Origin: JALYXV01 sp963791545
GTDB taxonomy: Bacteria > Actinomycetota > Acidimicrobiia > Acidimicrobiales > Palsa-688
Reading direction: 5' to 3'
Assembly (NCBI GenBank): GCA_963791545.1
Contig: CAWBSR010000015.1
Coordinates: 1 to 64,000, forward strand
DNA length: 64,000 nt
Shown: positions 8,694-16,379 of the stretch, piece after piece
How the letters are laid out: the number at the start of each line of letters is the position of its first letter
Position numbering within the stretch: the stretch's first letter is position 1
Notes under the pieces: generated by a model
Seen by the model: the letters and a program-made list of their open reading frames with translations, nothing else
What the model was told of the DNA's origin: nothing
Database searches by the model: none
Translations under genes and position numbers: made by a program

Positions 8694-11131
8694 GACACAC
8701 CTCCTCGCGCAACGGCGATCGGATGGAGGATCGGCCGCGCCGGCCCCGGCGGGACCGTGCCCAGCAGCTGCTGCAGAAAGGAATCCTGCGTTCCCGGCAG
8801 GCACGACGGCAGCGCGATCGGGGGCGCACTCGGGTTTGCCCCCTCCTTGATCCGCGTTCTCGATTCGCCAAGGTGCGTGATGGTCACCGGAATGCCGGCA
8901 TTGGGAGTGAGCCCAGCCGTTCCCGGCGGGAATACGCCCGCAACGCGGATCTCCTTGATCAGCGCACGATAAACACCGGGATAGTGGATGTCGACGAGGT
9001 TCTGCGTGGTGAGGTCGAGGCTCAGCCGTCCCGTGTGGAGAAACTCCAGGAAGCGGCCGGGATCGCCCAGCAGCGCCTGGATGGACAACCGGTGTGTGAT
9101 CTGCAAGTTCTTGCCATCAGTATCTCCAACTCGCTGGCGTTCGAGCTGGCCCAGGTCGCGCACCAGCGCGGCTCCCGACAGGAAGCTCGGGTCCGAGCCG
9201 CCCGGCAGCTGTGCCGCCAGCGGCAGCCCGGTGCGGTAGTCGAAGCCGATCGCGTCGAAAGCGGTTGCGTTCTCCAGTCCGAGCGCCTGCTCGGCACCGT
9301 GTGCCAGCGCCAGCGCGTCCCTGAGGATGGTGTCGCGCGCCTGGGCGAGGAGATCCGCCACCGCGTCCAAGTACTCGCGGGGCAGGACGTCCTTGAGCTC
9401 GCGCAACTCACCCGAAACGATCTGCAGCACGTAACTGGGATCCGTCGCCCCGATGAGGCCCGCCTCGCGGCCGAGCAGCTGCTGCAGTCGGCCCACCGCG
9501 TCGAGCACCTTCTTCTTGAGCTTGTCGATCTCTCCAAGCAAGGGGCCGGTCAGCCAGCCGAGCACCAGGTGCAGCAGCTCGATCAGGGCGATGCACACGA
9601 TTGCCGCGATAATCGCGGCGCCGAAGGGTCCGGCGGCCACACCCACCGCCAGGATGGCGAGGATGGGGAGCACCAGGAAGTCGAACATGAGATCGCGGAA
9701 CTTCTTGCGCAGGTTGTCGAGGTGGGCCAGGTCGAAGATAGTGTCGATCGCGCTTCTGATCTTCTCGATCAGGGATTCCAGAGCGTCGTTCAGCTTGTTT
9801 TCGACCGCTCCCAGCGGGTTGACGTCCGCCACGTCCGCGGTCCCGGCGGCGGCGGGCGCCTGCTCGGTCAGGGGCAGGTCGAAATTGCTGAACACCTCGG
9901 CCATCGCCTGATCGGTACCGCCGATGACCTCAGCCACGGCGCGCCGCAAGGGTGCGACGAAGGCGTTGATCTCGTCGTCCAGGCTGTTGAGCAGACCCTG
10001 CACCAGATCTTTGATGTCGAGGAGGTTGAACGCCTTGTCGAGGTACCTCTTGGTGCGCGACCCACCAGAGTCGAACGCCGCGATGTCGTCGATGAGGGCG
10101 TCGAAGAGGCCCACCCAGAAGTCGATGACGTCGTGCGTGGTCAGCCACTCGATCACCGCCGCAAGCAGCAGCAGCGACGTGACCTTGTCGGCGACGTCGT
10201 TGACGATGTCGGTGAGGTCCTGAGACTCTGCCAGCGAACCGAGCGTCTGCGTGTCGTTCTGCAGCGCCTGGACGGCGGCGATCAGGGCTGGGTTCAGCAA
10301 CTGCTCCGCTGAGGCGACCTTGGCAAGCGTCAGCTGCATCAGCGACAGGACGTCCGCCTCGTAGGCGGTCACGCGCTGTGCTGCGGCGGTCGCCTCTGCA
10401 CGAAGGTACTCGTAACGCCATTTGGCTGCCGCCTTGCCAGCCGCAGCTAGCAGGTTGCGGTCGGCGCTTGCCATTGGGTCGAGCAGCAGCAGTGGATCGG
10501 ATGACAGGGCCGGCAGGGTGGGCACGAACGGTGTTCCCGGAGGCGTCGCCAGTGCTGTCTTAACCGCGACCGTGGCCTGCATCGCCGGGCCCGTCGCTGG
10601 CTGGGCCACGACGAGGTAGTTGCCGTCACCACCGGCAGGCGCGACAGCCGGCAGCCCCGCGATGACCTCGATCGGCGACCACGCGCTCACGCTGAGTGTC
10701 GTGGTGTTGTGCGCGGCGTCGAAGATCGAAACCCTGCCCGTGGGGGGACCGAAGCCGACTCCGCTGAGCACCAGGTCCTGGCCCCAGGTGGCCGGATTCG
10801 GCGACACCAGCATGGTGGCCAGCAGCGCGGCGGCCGGGGCCTGAGCGCTGAGCGCCAAGGGAAGGCGTGCCACCCCACTTGCGCTCTTCACGACAAGGTC
10901 GTACGCGCCATCGGTGCCTGTGGCCGGCGTTCTGACCGCGATGCCCGCCTCGCCGGCGACGCTGCCGAGCGGGATGGACTCGCCGTCGCGTTCGAGAACA
11001 ACCGTCGGAGGACTCTCGGAGGGCGCGACGCTAATCCCCTCGATGCGAAGCACGCTGCCCCAGCCTGCAGGATTGGGCGATACCGTGAGTGCAGCGACCC
11101 CCGCGGCCGGAACCTCGAGCTCTGTGCCCAT
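8690..11131 (-). CDS. Large multi-domain protein with IPT/TIG-like and Tc-toxin TcA-like C-terminal regions
   Basis: An 813-aa protein. ATG 11131 follows AGGAGG with a 6-base gap. Residues about 15-190 contain two IPT/TIG-like beta domains, each opening V-S-P-N-P-A-x-W-G. Residues about 215-470 are almost wholly helical. A hydrophobic stretch of about 50 residues (475-530: FLVLPILAILAVGVAAGPFG, then more) could be a buried or membrane-inserting hairpin. A second helical part leads to residues about 625-770, where L-S-L-D-L, Y-P-G-V-Y-R-A-L-I-K-E-I-R-V and GIPVTITHLG follow the layout of the TcB-binding C-terminus of Tc toxin A subunits (YP..., R-I-K-x-I-x-V). The Tc link is from memory and not proven. 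No signal peptide, so release would need lysis or a dedicated system. A pore-forming or toxin-scaffold role is inference. Confidence 0.8.
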   Translation of the reverse strand: MGTELEVPAAGVAALTVSPNPAGWGSVLRIEGISVAPSESPPTVVLERDGESIPLGSVAGEAGIAVRTPATGTDGAYDLVVKSASGVARLPLALSAQAPAAALLATMLVSPNPATWGQDLVLSGVGFGPPTGRVSIFDAAHNTTTLSVSAWSPIEVIAGLPAVAPAGGDGNYLVVAQPATGPAMQATVAVKTALATPPGTPFVPTLPALSSDPLLLLDPMASADRNLLAAAGKAAAKWRYEYLRAEATAAAQRVTAYEADVLSLMQLTLAKVASAEQLLNPALIAAVQALQNDTQTLGSLAESQDLTDIVNDVADKVTSLLLLAAVIEWLTTHDVIDFWVGLFDALIDDIAAFDSGGSRTKRYLDKAFNLLDIKDLVQGLLNSLDDEINAFVAPLRRAVAEVIGGTDQAMAEVFSNFDLPLTEQAPAAAGTADVADVNPLGAVENKLNDALESLIEKIRSAIDTIFDLAHLDNLRKKFRDLMFDFLVLPILAILAVGVAAGPFGAAIIAAIVCIALIELLHLVLGWLTGPLLGEIDKLKKKVLDAVGRLQQLLGREAGLIGATDPSYVLQIVSGELRELKDVLPREYLDAVADLLAQARDTILRDALALAHGAEQALGLENATAFDAIGFDYRTGLPLAAQLPGGSDPSFLSGAALVRDLGQLERQRVGDTDGKNLQITHRLSIQALLGDPGRFLEFLHTGRLSLDLTTQNLVDIHYPGVYRALIKEIRVAGVFPPGTAGLTPNAGIPVTITHLGESRTRIKEGANPSAPPIALPSCLPGTQDSFLQQLLGTVPPGPARPILHPIAVARGGVS

Positions 11132-11175
11132 CACCGACCTCCTGCAGGCGACAAGTGCACCATGACCGCTCCGCT

Positions 11176-11499
11176 CTATCCTCGTGCGCCAACCTGACGG
11201 CGGCCCTTCAGGTTGGGCCCCACCTCATCCAGATTCGCAGCGACTACCGCGTGTGCCAGCGCGCGCTGCGCCTCGAGGCGGAGCTGCAGCGCCGCAGGAC
11301 CCCGCGCTGCGCGTGCCTGGCTTGCTAGAATCCGCGCCCGCCGCTGAAAGCCCCGGTGCGCCGCGCGGCGGGCGGCCGCTCCGGACTGTGTCGATGTTCC
11401 CTCGGCAAGCGCCCGGCGCGAGAGACTGATAAGCGCCTCATGCGACCCATCATGCAGTGGCTGCGGAACCGGTTCCCGTTGGGCCGTCGAATCTCCCAT
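11176..11499 (-). CDS. Small basic helical protein, first gene of the toxin-like operon
   Basis: A 107-aa protein rich in Ala and Arg (SLSRRALAEG, RARILASQARAARGPAALQL, HAVVAANLDEV), probably one long amphipathic helix. ATG 11499 is preferred over the adjoining GTG 11502 because GGAGG lies 7 bases upstream. A promoter (11579-11551) sits just ahead, and the next gene starts 44 bases after the stop with an equally strong ribosome binding site. Those signals, rather than any family match, are the reason to call it. Opposite-strand frames through it look like shadows. Confidence 0.6.
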   Translation of the reverse strand: MGDSTAQREPVPQPLHDGSHEALISLSRRALAEGTSTQSGAAARRAAHRGFQRRARILASQARAARGPAALQLRLEAQRALAHAVVAANLDEVGPNLKGRRQVGARG

Positions 11500-11550
11500 C
11501 ACTCGTCCTCCGCTGTCCCTGAGCAGGCCGAGTCGCAGTGTTGCGCTGAC

Positions 11551-11579
11551 ATTGTCTGGCCAAGGACCTCCACTGTCAA
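11551..11579 (-). promoter_or_regulatory. Sigma70-type promoter of the three-gene operon
   Basis: On the minus strand TTGACA (11579-11574), a 17-base spacer and GACAAT (11556-11551) form a near-consensus housekeeping promoter. The predicted start near 11544 gives a 5' leader of about 45 bases to ATG 11499. Confidence 0.6.
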
Positions 11580-11884
11580 TATCCGAACAGCCAAGAATAC
11601 GAGCGATTGGTAGGCGGGCACGAGACGGGTGATGGGGCCGCCGCCGACTGGCTACTCAACGTGGGCGTGCGCCCGGCGCGGCTCGGCGCGAATCGCCTCT
11701 AAAGGAGGCGATAATCGGTCGCGGTGACATCGGCCTCGCTCGCTTTCCGATGGTGTTGCCTATTCAATTCGAGGGTCTAGCATCGGGAATTCCAAAGCTG
11801 CTCGAAAGTTGTCGGATCTCGGACGTCTAGTCCTATTCGATCGCAGCGAAATAGGGCATCGTGTCCGGATTTCGAGCATCCCAA

Positions 11885-12729
11885 GGGGCGCTGTTGCGTT
11901 CGGCCCAACCAGGCTGGCTGCGACACTGTCGAGCATGAAACGACGGCGTTGTCGCCCTCCGGTCGTGGTGCCCTCGGCGTTCGCGGGGTTCCGGTTCCCG
12001 CCCGAGGTGATCATGTTGGCGGTCCGCTGGTATCTCAGGTTCGGCCTGTCGTACCGCGACGTCGAGGAACTCCTGGCCGAACGCGGCGTCGAGGTCGACC
12101 ACGTCAGCATCTACCGGTGGGTTCTTCGCTTCACGCCGCTGCTGATCGACGCTGCCCGGCCGTGCCGCCACGGTGTCGGTGACCGCTGGCACGTCGACGA
12201 AACCTACGTCCGGGTCGCCCGGGAATGGCGGTACGTGTACCGCGCCGTCGACCAGCACGGCCAGATTATCGACGTGTACGTCTCGGCCCGCCGCGACGGC
12301 CCAGCGGCCAAGAAGTTCTTCACCCGGGCCATCAAGGCGAACGGCAGCGAACCAGCCGAGGTAGTCACCGACAAGGCGAGCACCTACCCGGCGGTGCTCG
12401 ACGAGGTACTGCCCGGGGCGTTCCACAACACCGACAAGTACGCGAACAACGCGGTCGAGACCGATCACGGGCGCCTCAAGGCCCGACTGTGGCCGATGCG
12501 GGGACTGGAACAGGATCGATCCGCCCGGATAGTCATTCCAGGCCACGCGTTGATCCAGAACATTCGCCGAGGGCACTACGAACTGGGCGTCGGGTCGGCA
12601 CCAAACCTGCGGCTGGCGGCTGCCTTCGGTGAGCTCGCCATGGCGATCTGAACGAACCACTTTGTAATCCACACGAGAATGGCGTTGGAAGCCCCGGCGG
12701 CCCGCCATCAAACAACGCAACAGCGTCCC
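11885..12729 (+). mobile_element. IS6-family insertion sequence
   Basis: An 845-bp element bounded by 16-bp terminal inverted repeats differing at one base: GGGGCGCTGTTGCGTT at 11885-11900 and, reversed, GGGACGCTGTTGCGTT at 12729-12714. A single transposase fills it. The size and the G-C-T-G-T-T-G-C ends fit the IS6/IS26 group. The 8-bp flanks (CATCCCAA left, ATCAGCCA right) do not match, so there is no target duplication, which suggests an adjacent deletion or recombination after insertion. The right end lies inside the frame of the gene at 12708-13850. Confidence 0.88.
11935..12651 (+). CDS. IS6-family transposase
   Basis: A 238-aa DDE transposase of typical IS6-family length. FRFPPEVIMLAVRWYLRF and LSYRDVEELLAERGVEVDH are the N-terminal HTH. 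The catalytic triad is D in WHVDETYV, D in VVTDKASTYP and E in NAVETDHGRLK, with the usual K after E; all are present, so the enzyme may be active. ATG 11935 matches the family's start (MKRR...); a longer reading would run through the left inverted repeat. The gene promotes cointegrate-type transposition of its own element. Confidence 0.93.
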   Translation: MKRRRCRPPVVVPSAFAGFRFPPEVIMLAVRWYLRFGLSYRDVEELLAERGVEVDHVSIYRWVLRFTPLLIDAARPCRHGVGDRWHVDETYVRVAREWRYVYRAVDQHGQIIDVYVSARRDGPAAKKFFTRAIKANGSEPAEVVTDKASTYPAVLDEVLPGAFHNTDKYANNAVETDHGRLKARLWPMRGLEQDRSARIVIPGHALIQNIRRGHYELGVGSAPNLRLAAAFGELAMAI

Positions 12730-13850
12730 ATCAGCCAATACCCGGCCGGCCGCGACGGCTCCTTGCCGGCCGGGAGGGGGAACGGGGCTGCCTGATGGGC
12801 CCACGGGCCGTCAGCGACCACAGCCGAGCCCCAGGCGGACAGGTAGGAGCCGTTGCGGTCGCACACCACGACCCACTCCCGGGCCGCCTCGGCGGCGCTG
12901 AGGGGCCGCGACCAGGCGGCCGCGGGCACCGAGTAACCCATGGGCGCGTAGGGCGGATCCAAAACCGGGTGCACCGCCGGCGGCCCCAGCCTTTTGCCCC
13001 GGGGCTGGGTGAACTCGATCAGGCGGTGCACCGTCGACGCGGCCGAGTACACGTACCCGAACCCGATCGCCGAGCAGAACAACTCGATCGCCTCGACCAG
13101 CTCGCCGGCGTCGGCGGCGCCGGCGAACTCACCGGAGTAGGCCGGGAACATCACCTGGGTGCGGGCCCGCCCGGCGCACTCGACGACCATCCCGCCCGAG
13201 TCGCCGACTTCTCGCACCGACGTCGCCTCGCTGAGCGCATCGGCACCGAATCGCAGCCTCAGACCTTCGCCGCCCGGCCCCGGGATATCGCCTTTGGTCT
13301 CGGGCAGCCCGAGCAGGAAATGGGCGGCCGGGTGCACCGCCACGATCAGCTCGCCGTCGGGGACAAGTTGGCGGGCGGCGTCGACCAGCTCGCCCACATG
13401 GGCCCACGGGCCGCCGCCCACGCTGGCGCCGTCACCGGCGACGACACGGCGGCCGTCAGTGGCCACGTAGCGGTACCGGGAGGTGGCGGCGCCCGCCGGG
13501 GTTTCCTGCTGCGCCCCCCGAGCTCCAGGTGGGGTCGGGACGGGCCCGGGTCTGTTGGGCTGCGCCGGCGGCTGCGGAGCTCGACCGCGCCCTGGTACTG
13601 GCGCCGGGCCCCGGGGCGCTCGCGGCGGTCCGGGATCCGACGGCGCCGCCCGGGCGGCCCCGGTGGGCCGACCGCTCCGATCCGGCGAGGTCTCGGCCCG
13701 CTCCGCGGACGCCACCCAACCCTCGACGGTGACCAGCTCGTCATGGTTCAACCTGCGCCCAACCAGCCCCGCCGCCTCGAGCCGGCCGGCCAGCTCCACC
13801 CGAGATTCGGCGCCGAGGCGGCCGGCCCGTTCCATCAGCCAGCCCGGCAC
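12708..13850 (-). pseudogene. Plasmid/ICE-type protein truncated by the IS6 element
   Basis: A frame of 380 codons from GTG 13850. Residues about 65-125 are a Pro/Ala/Gly-rich linker. The C-terminal part has MVVECAGRARTQVMFPAYSG, FGYVYSAASTVHRLIEF and VVVCDRNGSYLSAWGSAV. D-x-N-x-x-Y-L followed by a G-Y-W-L tail recalls large actinobacterial plasmid proteins often labelled telomere-associated, and distantly the DxNSLYP motif of phi29-type DNA polymerases; both comparisons are weak. The last five codons (R-C-C-V-V and the stop) come from the IS right end, so the native C-terminus is missing. Two direct GCCGTTATTCCC repeats lie just upstream (about 13882 and 13905). Confidence 0.6.
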
Positions 13851-14004
13851 CCTCGGCGCTGCCAGCTCACCTGTGAGCGCCGCCGTTATTCCCTAGCCCG
13901 ACGTTGCCGTTATTCCCCCCATTCCGGTCCCGGCGAGGGGCGCTAGAGAGGGCCGACCCGCCGTGGATGCTCGGCGCCAGGACCCCGTGCCCCAGTGGAA
14001 AAGG

Positions 14005-14334
14005 TCAGGCGTCGGTCACGGCGAGCTCGCCGAGCTCGCTCCAGCCGTCCTGGTCGACAGTCTGGCTGATGATGCGCGGCGTCTCGAGCAGGTGTGGCGG
14101 CAACTCGCGCTGTGCCGTTTTGAAATGCTCCGACTGCACGTGGGCTGCGCCGGCATCACCGTCCCGGAACGCCTCGATTAGCACGTACTCCGTCGGGTCG
14201 TCGAGGCTGTGCGACCAGTCGAACCACATGCAGCCCGGCTCGGCGCGGCACGCCTCAGTGAAAGCCCGGCTGATCTCGGGCCAGGCCTCGGCGTCCTCGG
14301 GCTTCACGCGGAACTTTGCGGTAATGAAGATCAA
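14005..14334 (-). CDS. ABM-domain putative monooxygenase
   Basis: A 109-aa protein of the antibiotic biosynthesis monooxygenase (dimeric alpha+beta barrel) type: MIFITAKFRVKPEDAEAWPE, EPGCMWFDWSHSLDDP, YVLIEAFRDGDAGAAHVQSE. Relatives act as small cofactorless quinol oxygenases or haem-degrading enzymes, but many are uncharacterised. The start is TTG 14334, supported by AAGGAGGAGAG a few bases upstream. It lies 249 bp after the alcohol dehydrogenase in the same direction and may share its operon; the interval holds no gene. Confidence 0.88.
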   Translation of the reverse strand: MIFITAKFRVKPEDAEAWPEISRAFTEACRAEPGCMWFDWSHSLDDPTEYVLIEAFRDGDAGAAHVQSEHFKTAQRELPPHLLETPRIISQTVDQDGWSELGELAVTDA

Positions 14335-14583
14335 AACTCTCCTCCTTGGCGCGGGATGGCGGGTGGCGAACTATCCTTGCTGCGGGCGTGTGGCGGTGCG
14401 CACCGATTCGTCGAAGGCGTGCACGTCGGCCACACCGCCCGGGTCGAGCACCTCACAGCCCATCCGCATCGCACGTCAACCGGTGTACCTGTCCCACACG
14501 CGTCGTGGCGGCGAGGCCCCTGGCGTCTGTGTGTTGGTGGTGCTTTGGCCATTGGTGAGGCCGTTCGGGTCCAGCGGGGACGG

Positions 14584-15609
14584 TCAGGGGACGAGGATGG
14601 CGCGGCCGCGCACGTTCCCGGCAGCAAGGTCGTCCAAGGCGTCCTGGAAGCGGTCCAGCGGGTATTTGGCCGTGTGGAGCTGCACCTTGTGGGCCGCGGC
14701 GAGGGCCATGAGCTCGACTAGGTCGTTGTAGGAGCCGACGAGGCTGCCGATGATGTTGATTTCTGCGGAGATCAGGTCGATCGTGGGGACGTTGATGTTC
14801 TCGCCGTATCCGACGACGTGGTAGTCGCCGCCCCGTCGGGTCATCGCCAGTCCCCGCGAGGTCGACCCGCCCTCACCGACGAAGTCGATGACCTGCTCCG
14901 CGCCGCGGCCACCGGTCAGCTCCATCACCTGTTCCACTTCCGAGCCGTCGGCCACGATGCCGTGGTCGGCACCGATCGACAACGCCAGCTTGACCGCTTC
15001 GGGGTTGCGGTCGAGCACGATCATCTCGGCGGGGGACAGGGCCTCGAGCACTTGGATACCGATGTGACCGAGTCCTCCGGCCCCGATCATCACGCAGCGG
15101 TCGCCGGCCCTCAATCGTCGCGCCGCTTTGGCGACAGCGTGGTAGGCGGTTAGGCCGGCATCCGCGAGCGCCGCCACGTCCGCCGGCTGGAGCGACTCAT
15201 CGATCTTCACCACGCTGCGAGCGCCCGTCCTTAGGTACTCGGCGTACCCGCCGGCGGTGTCGATCCCGGGGAACTGGGAGTTCTCGCAGTGCACGTCGTC
15301 ACCGAACCGGCAGGCCCGGCACAACCCGCAGGTGATGAGTGGGTGCAGGATGACCTTGTCGCCCTCGGCGACGTTGGTGACTGCGCTGCCGACCGCGTCG
15401 ACCCAGCCGGCGTTCTCGTGGCCGATCGTGTACGGCAGGGTCACCTGCGTCTTGTCCGCCCACTGACCCTCGAGGATGTGGATGTCGGTGCGGCACACCC
15501 CGGCCCCACCGATCTTGACGATGACGTCGTGGGGCCCGGCGATCTCGGGCTTGGGGATGTCGTCCATCTGCAGGCTCTGGTGGTAACCGACCACACGAAC
15601 GGCTTTCAT
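14584..15609 (-). CDS. Zinc-dependent NAD(P) alcohol dehydrogenase
   Basis: A 341-aa medium-chain dehydrogenase. Catalytic zinc ligands are C in GAGVCRTDIH and the H-E pair in TIGHENAGWV. The structural zinc site is the four-Cys lobe CGLCRACRFGDDVHC, and the nucleotide fold is GAGGLGHIG with an acidic VLDRN, suggesting NAD rather than NADP. It is the type encoded next to propane/acetone diiron monooxygenases (mimABCD/prmABCD), where it would oxidise the alcohol product. Its ATGA start overlaps the DUF59 gene's stop, so the two are translationally coupled. Confidence 0.92.
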   Translation of the reverse strand: MKAVRVVGYHQSLQMDDIPKPEIAGPHDVIVKIGGAGVCRTDIHILEGQWADKTQVTLPYTIGHENAGWVDAVGSAVTNVAEGDKVILHPLITCGLCRACRFGDDVHCENSQFPGIDTAGGYAEYLRTGARSVVKIDESLQPADVAALADAGLTAYHAVAKAARRLRAGDRCVMIGAGGLGHIGIQVLEALSPAEMIVLDRNPEAVKLALSIGADHGIVADGSEVEQVMELTGGRGAEQVIDFVGEGGSTSRGLAMTRRGGDYHVVGYGENINVPTIDLISAEINIIGSLVGSYNDLVELMALAAAHKVQLHTAKYPLDRFQDALDDLAAGNVRGRAILVP

Positions 15610-16379
15610 GGCGTGACCCTTTCAGGCGTGCGGAGAGTTGGGTGGGCGCTAGAGCAACCAGCTTCGTCGAGGCGTGGCGACTGGTCAGCTTCGGCGCCGG
15701 GGTAGCGGGTCGCCAGCAGGCCGCGACAGAAGTGGGCGTTGCCGTCGACCGAGATGCGAATCGCCCGCGCCCGTCGCAGTAGCGCAGCGGAGGCGCCGGC
15801 CGCGACGCGGTTGCCGCCATCGTCGACGAGCACCGGGGCGGTACCCTCCACGTCGAGTCCGAGGGCGGCGCGGCGGCGCAGCAATGCCGCCGTCGGCGGG
15901 CCGTCGGGGAGGTCGTCAATCGTCACGCGGTATAGGTCACCCTCGGTGAGCGACGGCGTGCTACGGAGCAGTTGGGTGAGGACCCTCTCCATGGCGGCGG
16001 CGTGAGCCTTTCGGCGGAACGTGGCCCGCAGCTCTTCGAGGTCCCTGTCGGCTTCGTGCTGGAACGTCCCGCGGTAGCCGGCATCGGCGGCGAGGCCGGC
16101 ATTGATCCGTTCGGAATCGTGGTGGTCGTCAAGCTCGACGACGACGCGGGGCGCCAGCGGCCGGAGTGTGTCCTTCGCGTCGCTGGCCATGATGTAGGCG
16201 AAGTTCGGGGAGCAGAACGAGGTCGGTAGGCGCAGGTGCACGACCAGGCTGTCGCCCTGCGCCTCCACCGAGCGGACGAAACCGAGATCCGTGATCGGCT
16301 CGTCGAGCTCCGGGTCGAACACACCGCCGAGCGCCTCGCGCGCTGCGGCCACTATCTCGGCGGCCGGCGCTGCGCCCAT
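15606..16379 (-). CDS. DUF59/MIP18-type metal-sulfur cluster assembly protein
   Basis: A 257-aa protein. Residues about 7-85 are the DUF59 (MIP18/PaaD/SufT) domain: VFDPELDEPITDLGFVRSVE, then LRLPTSFCSPNFAYIMASDA with the conserved Cys. The following 170 residues are specific to the version found beside mimABCD-type monooxygenases. DUF59 proteins help deliver Fe-S or metal centres, so it may mature the diiron enzyme. ATG 16379 overlaps the amidohydrolase stop by one base (TGATG), and its own end overlaps the dehydrogenase start by four. Confidence 0.85.
   Translation of the reverse strand: MGAAPAAEIVAAAREALGGVFDPELDEPITDLGFVRSVEAQGDSLVVHLRLPTSFCSPNFAYIMASDAKDTLRPLAPRVVVELDDHHDSERINAGLAADAGYRGTFQHEADRDLEELRATFRRKAHAAAMERVLTQLLRSTPSLTEGDLYRVTIDDLPDGPPTAALLRRRAALGLDVEGTAPVLVDDGGNRVAAGASAALLRRARAIRISVDGNAHFCRGLLATRYPGAEADQSPRLDEAGCSSAHPTLRTPERVTP

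Noticed and set aside
14335..14583. Possible gene between the dehydrogenase and the ABM protein
   Set aside because: Frames are Pro/Arg/Thr-rich shadows without start signals.
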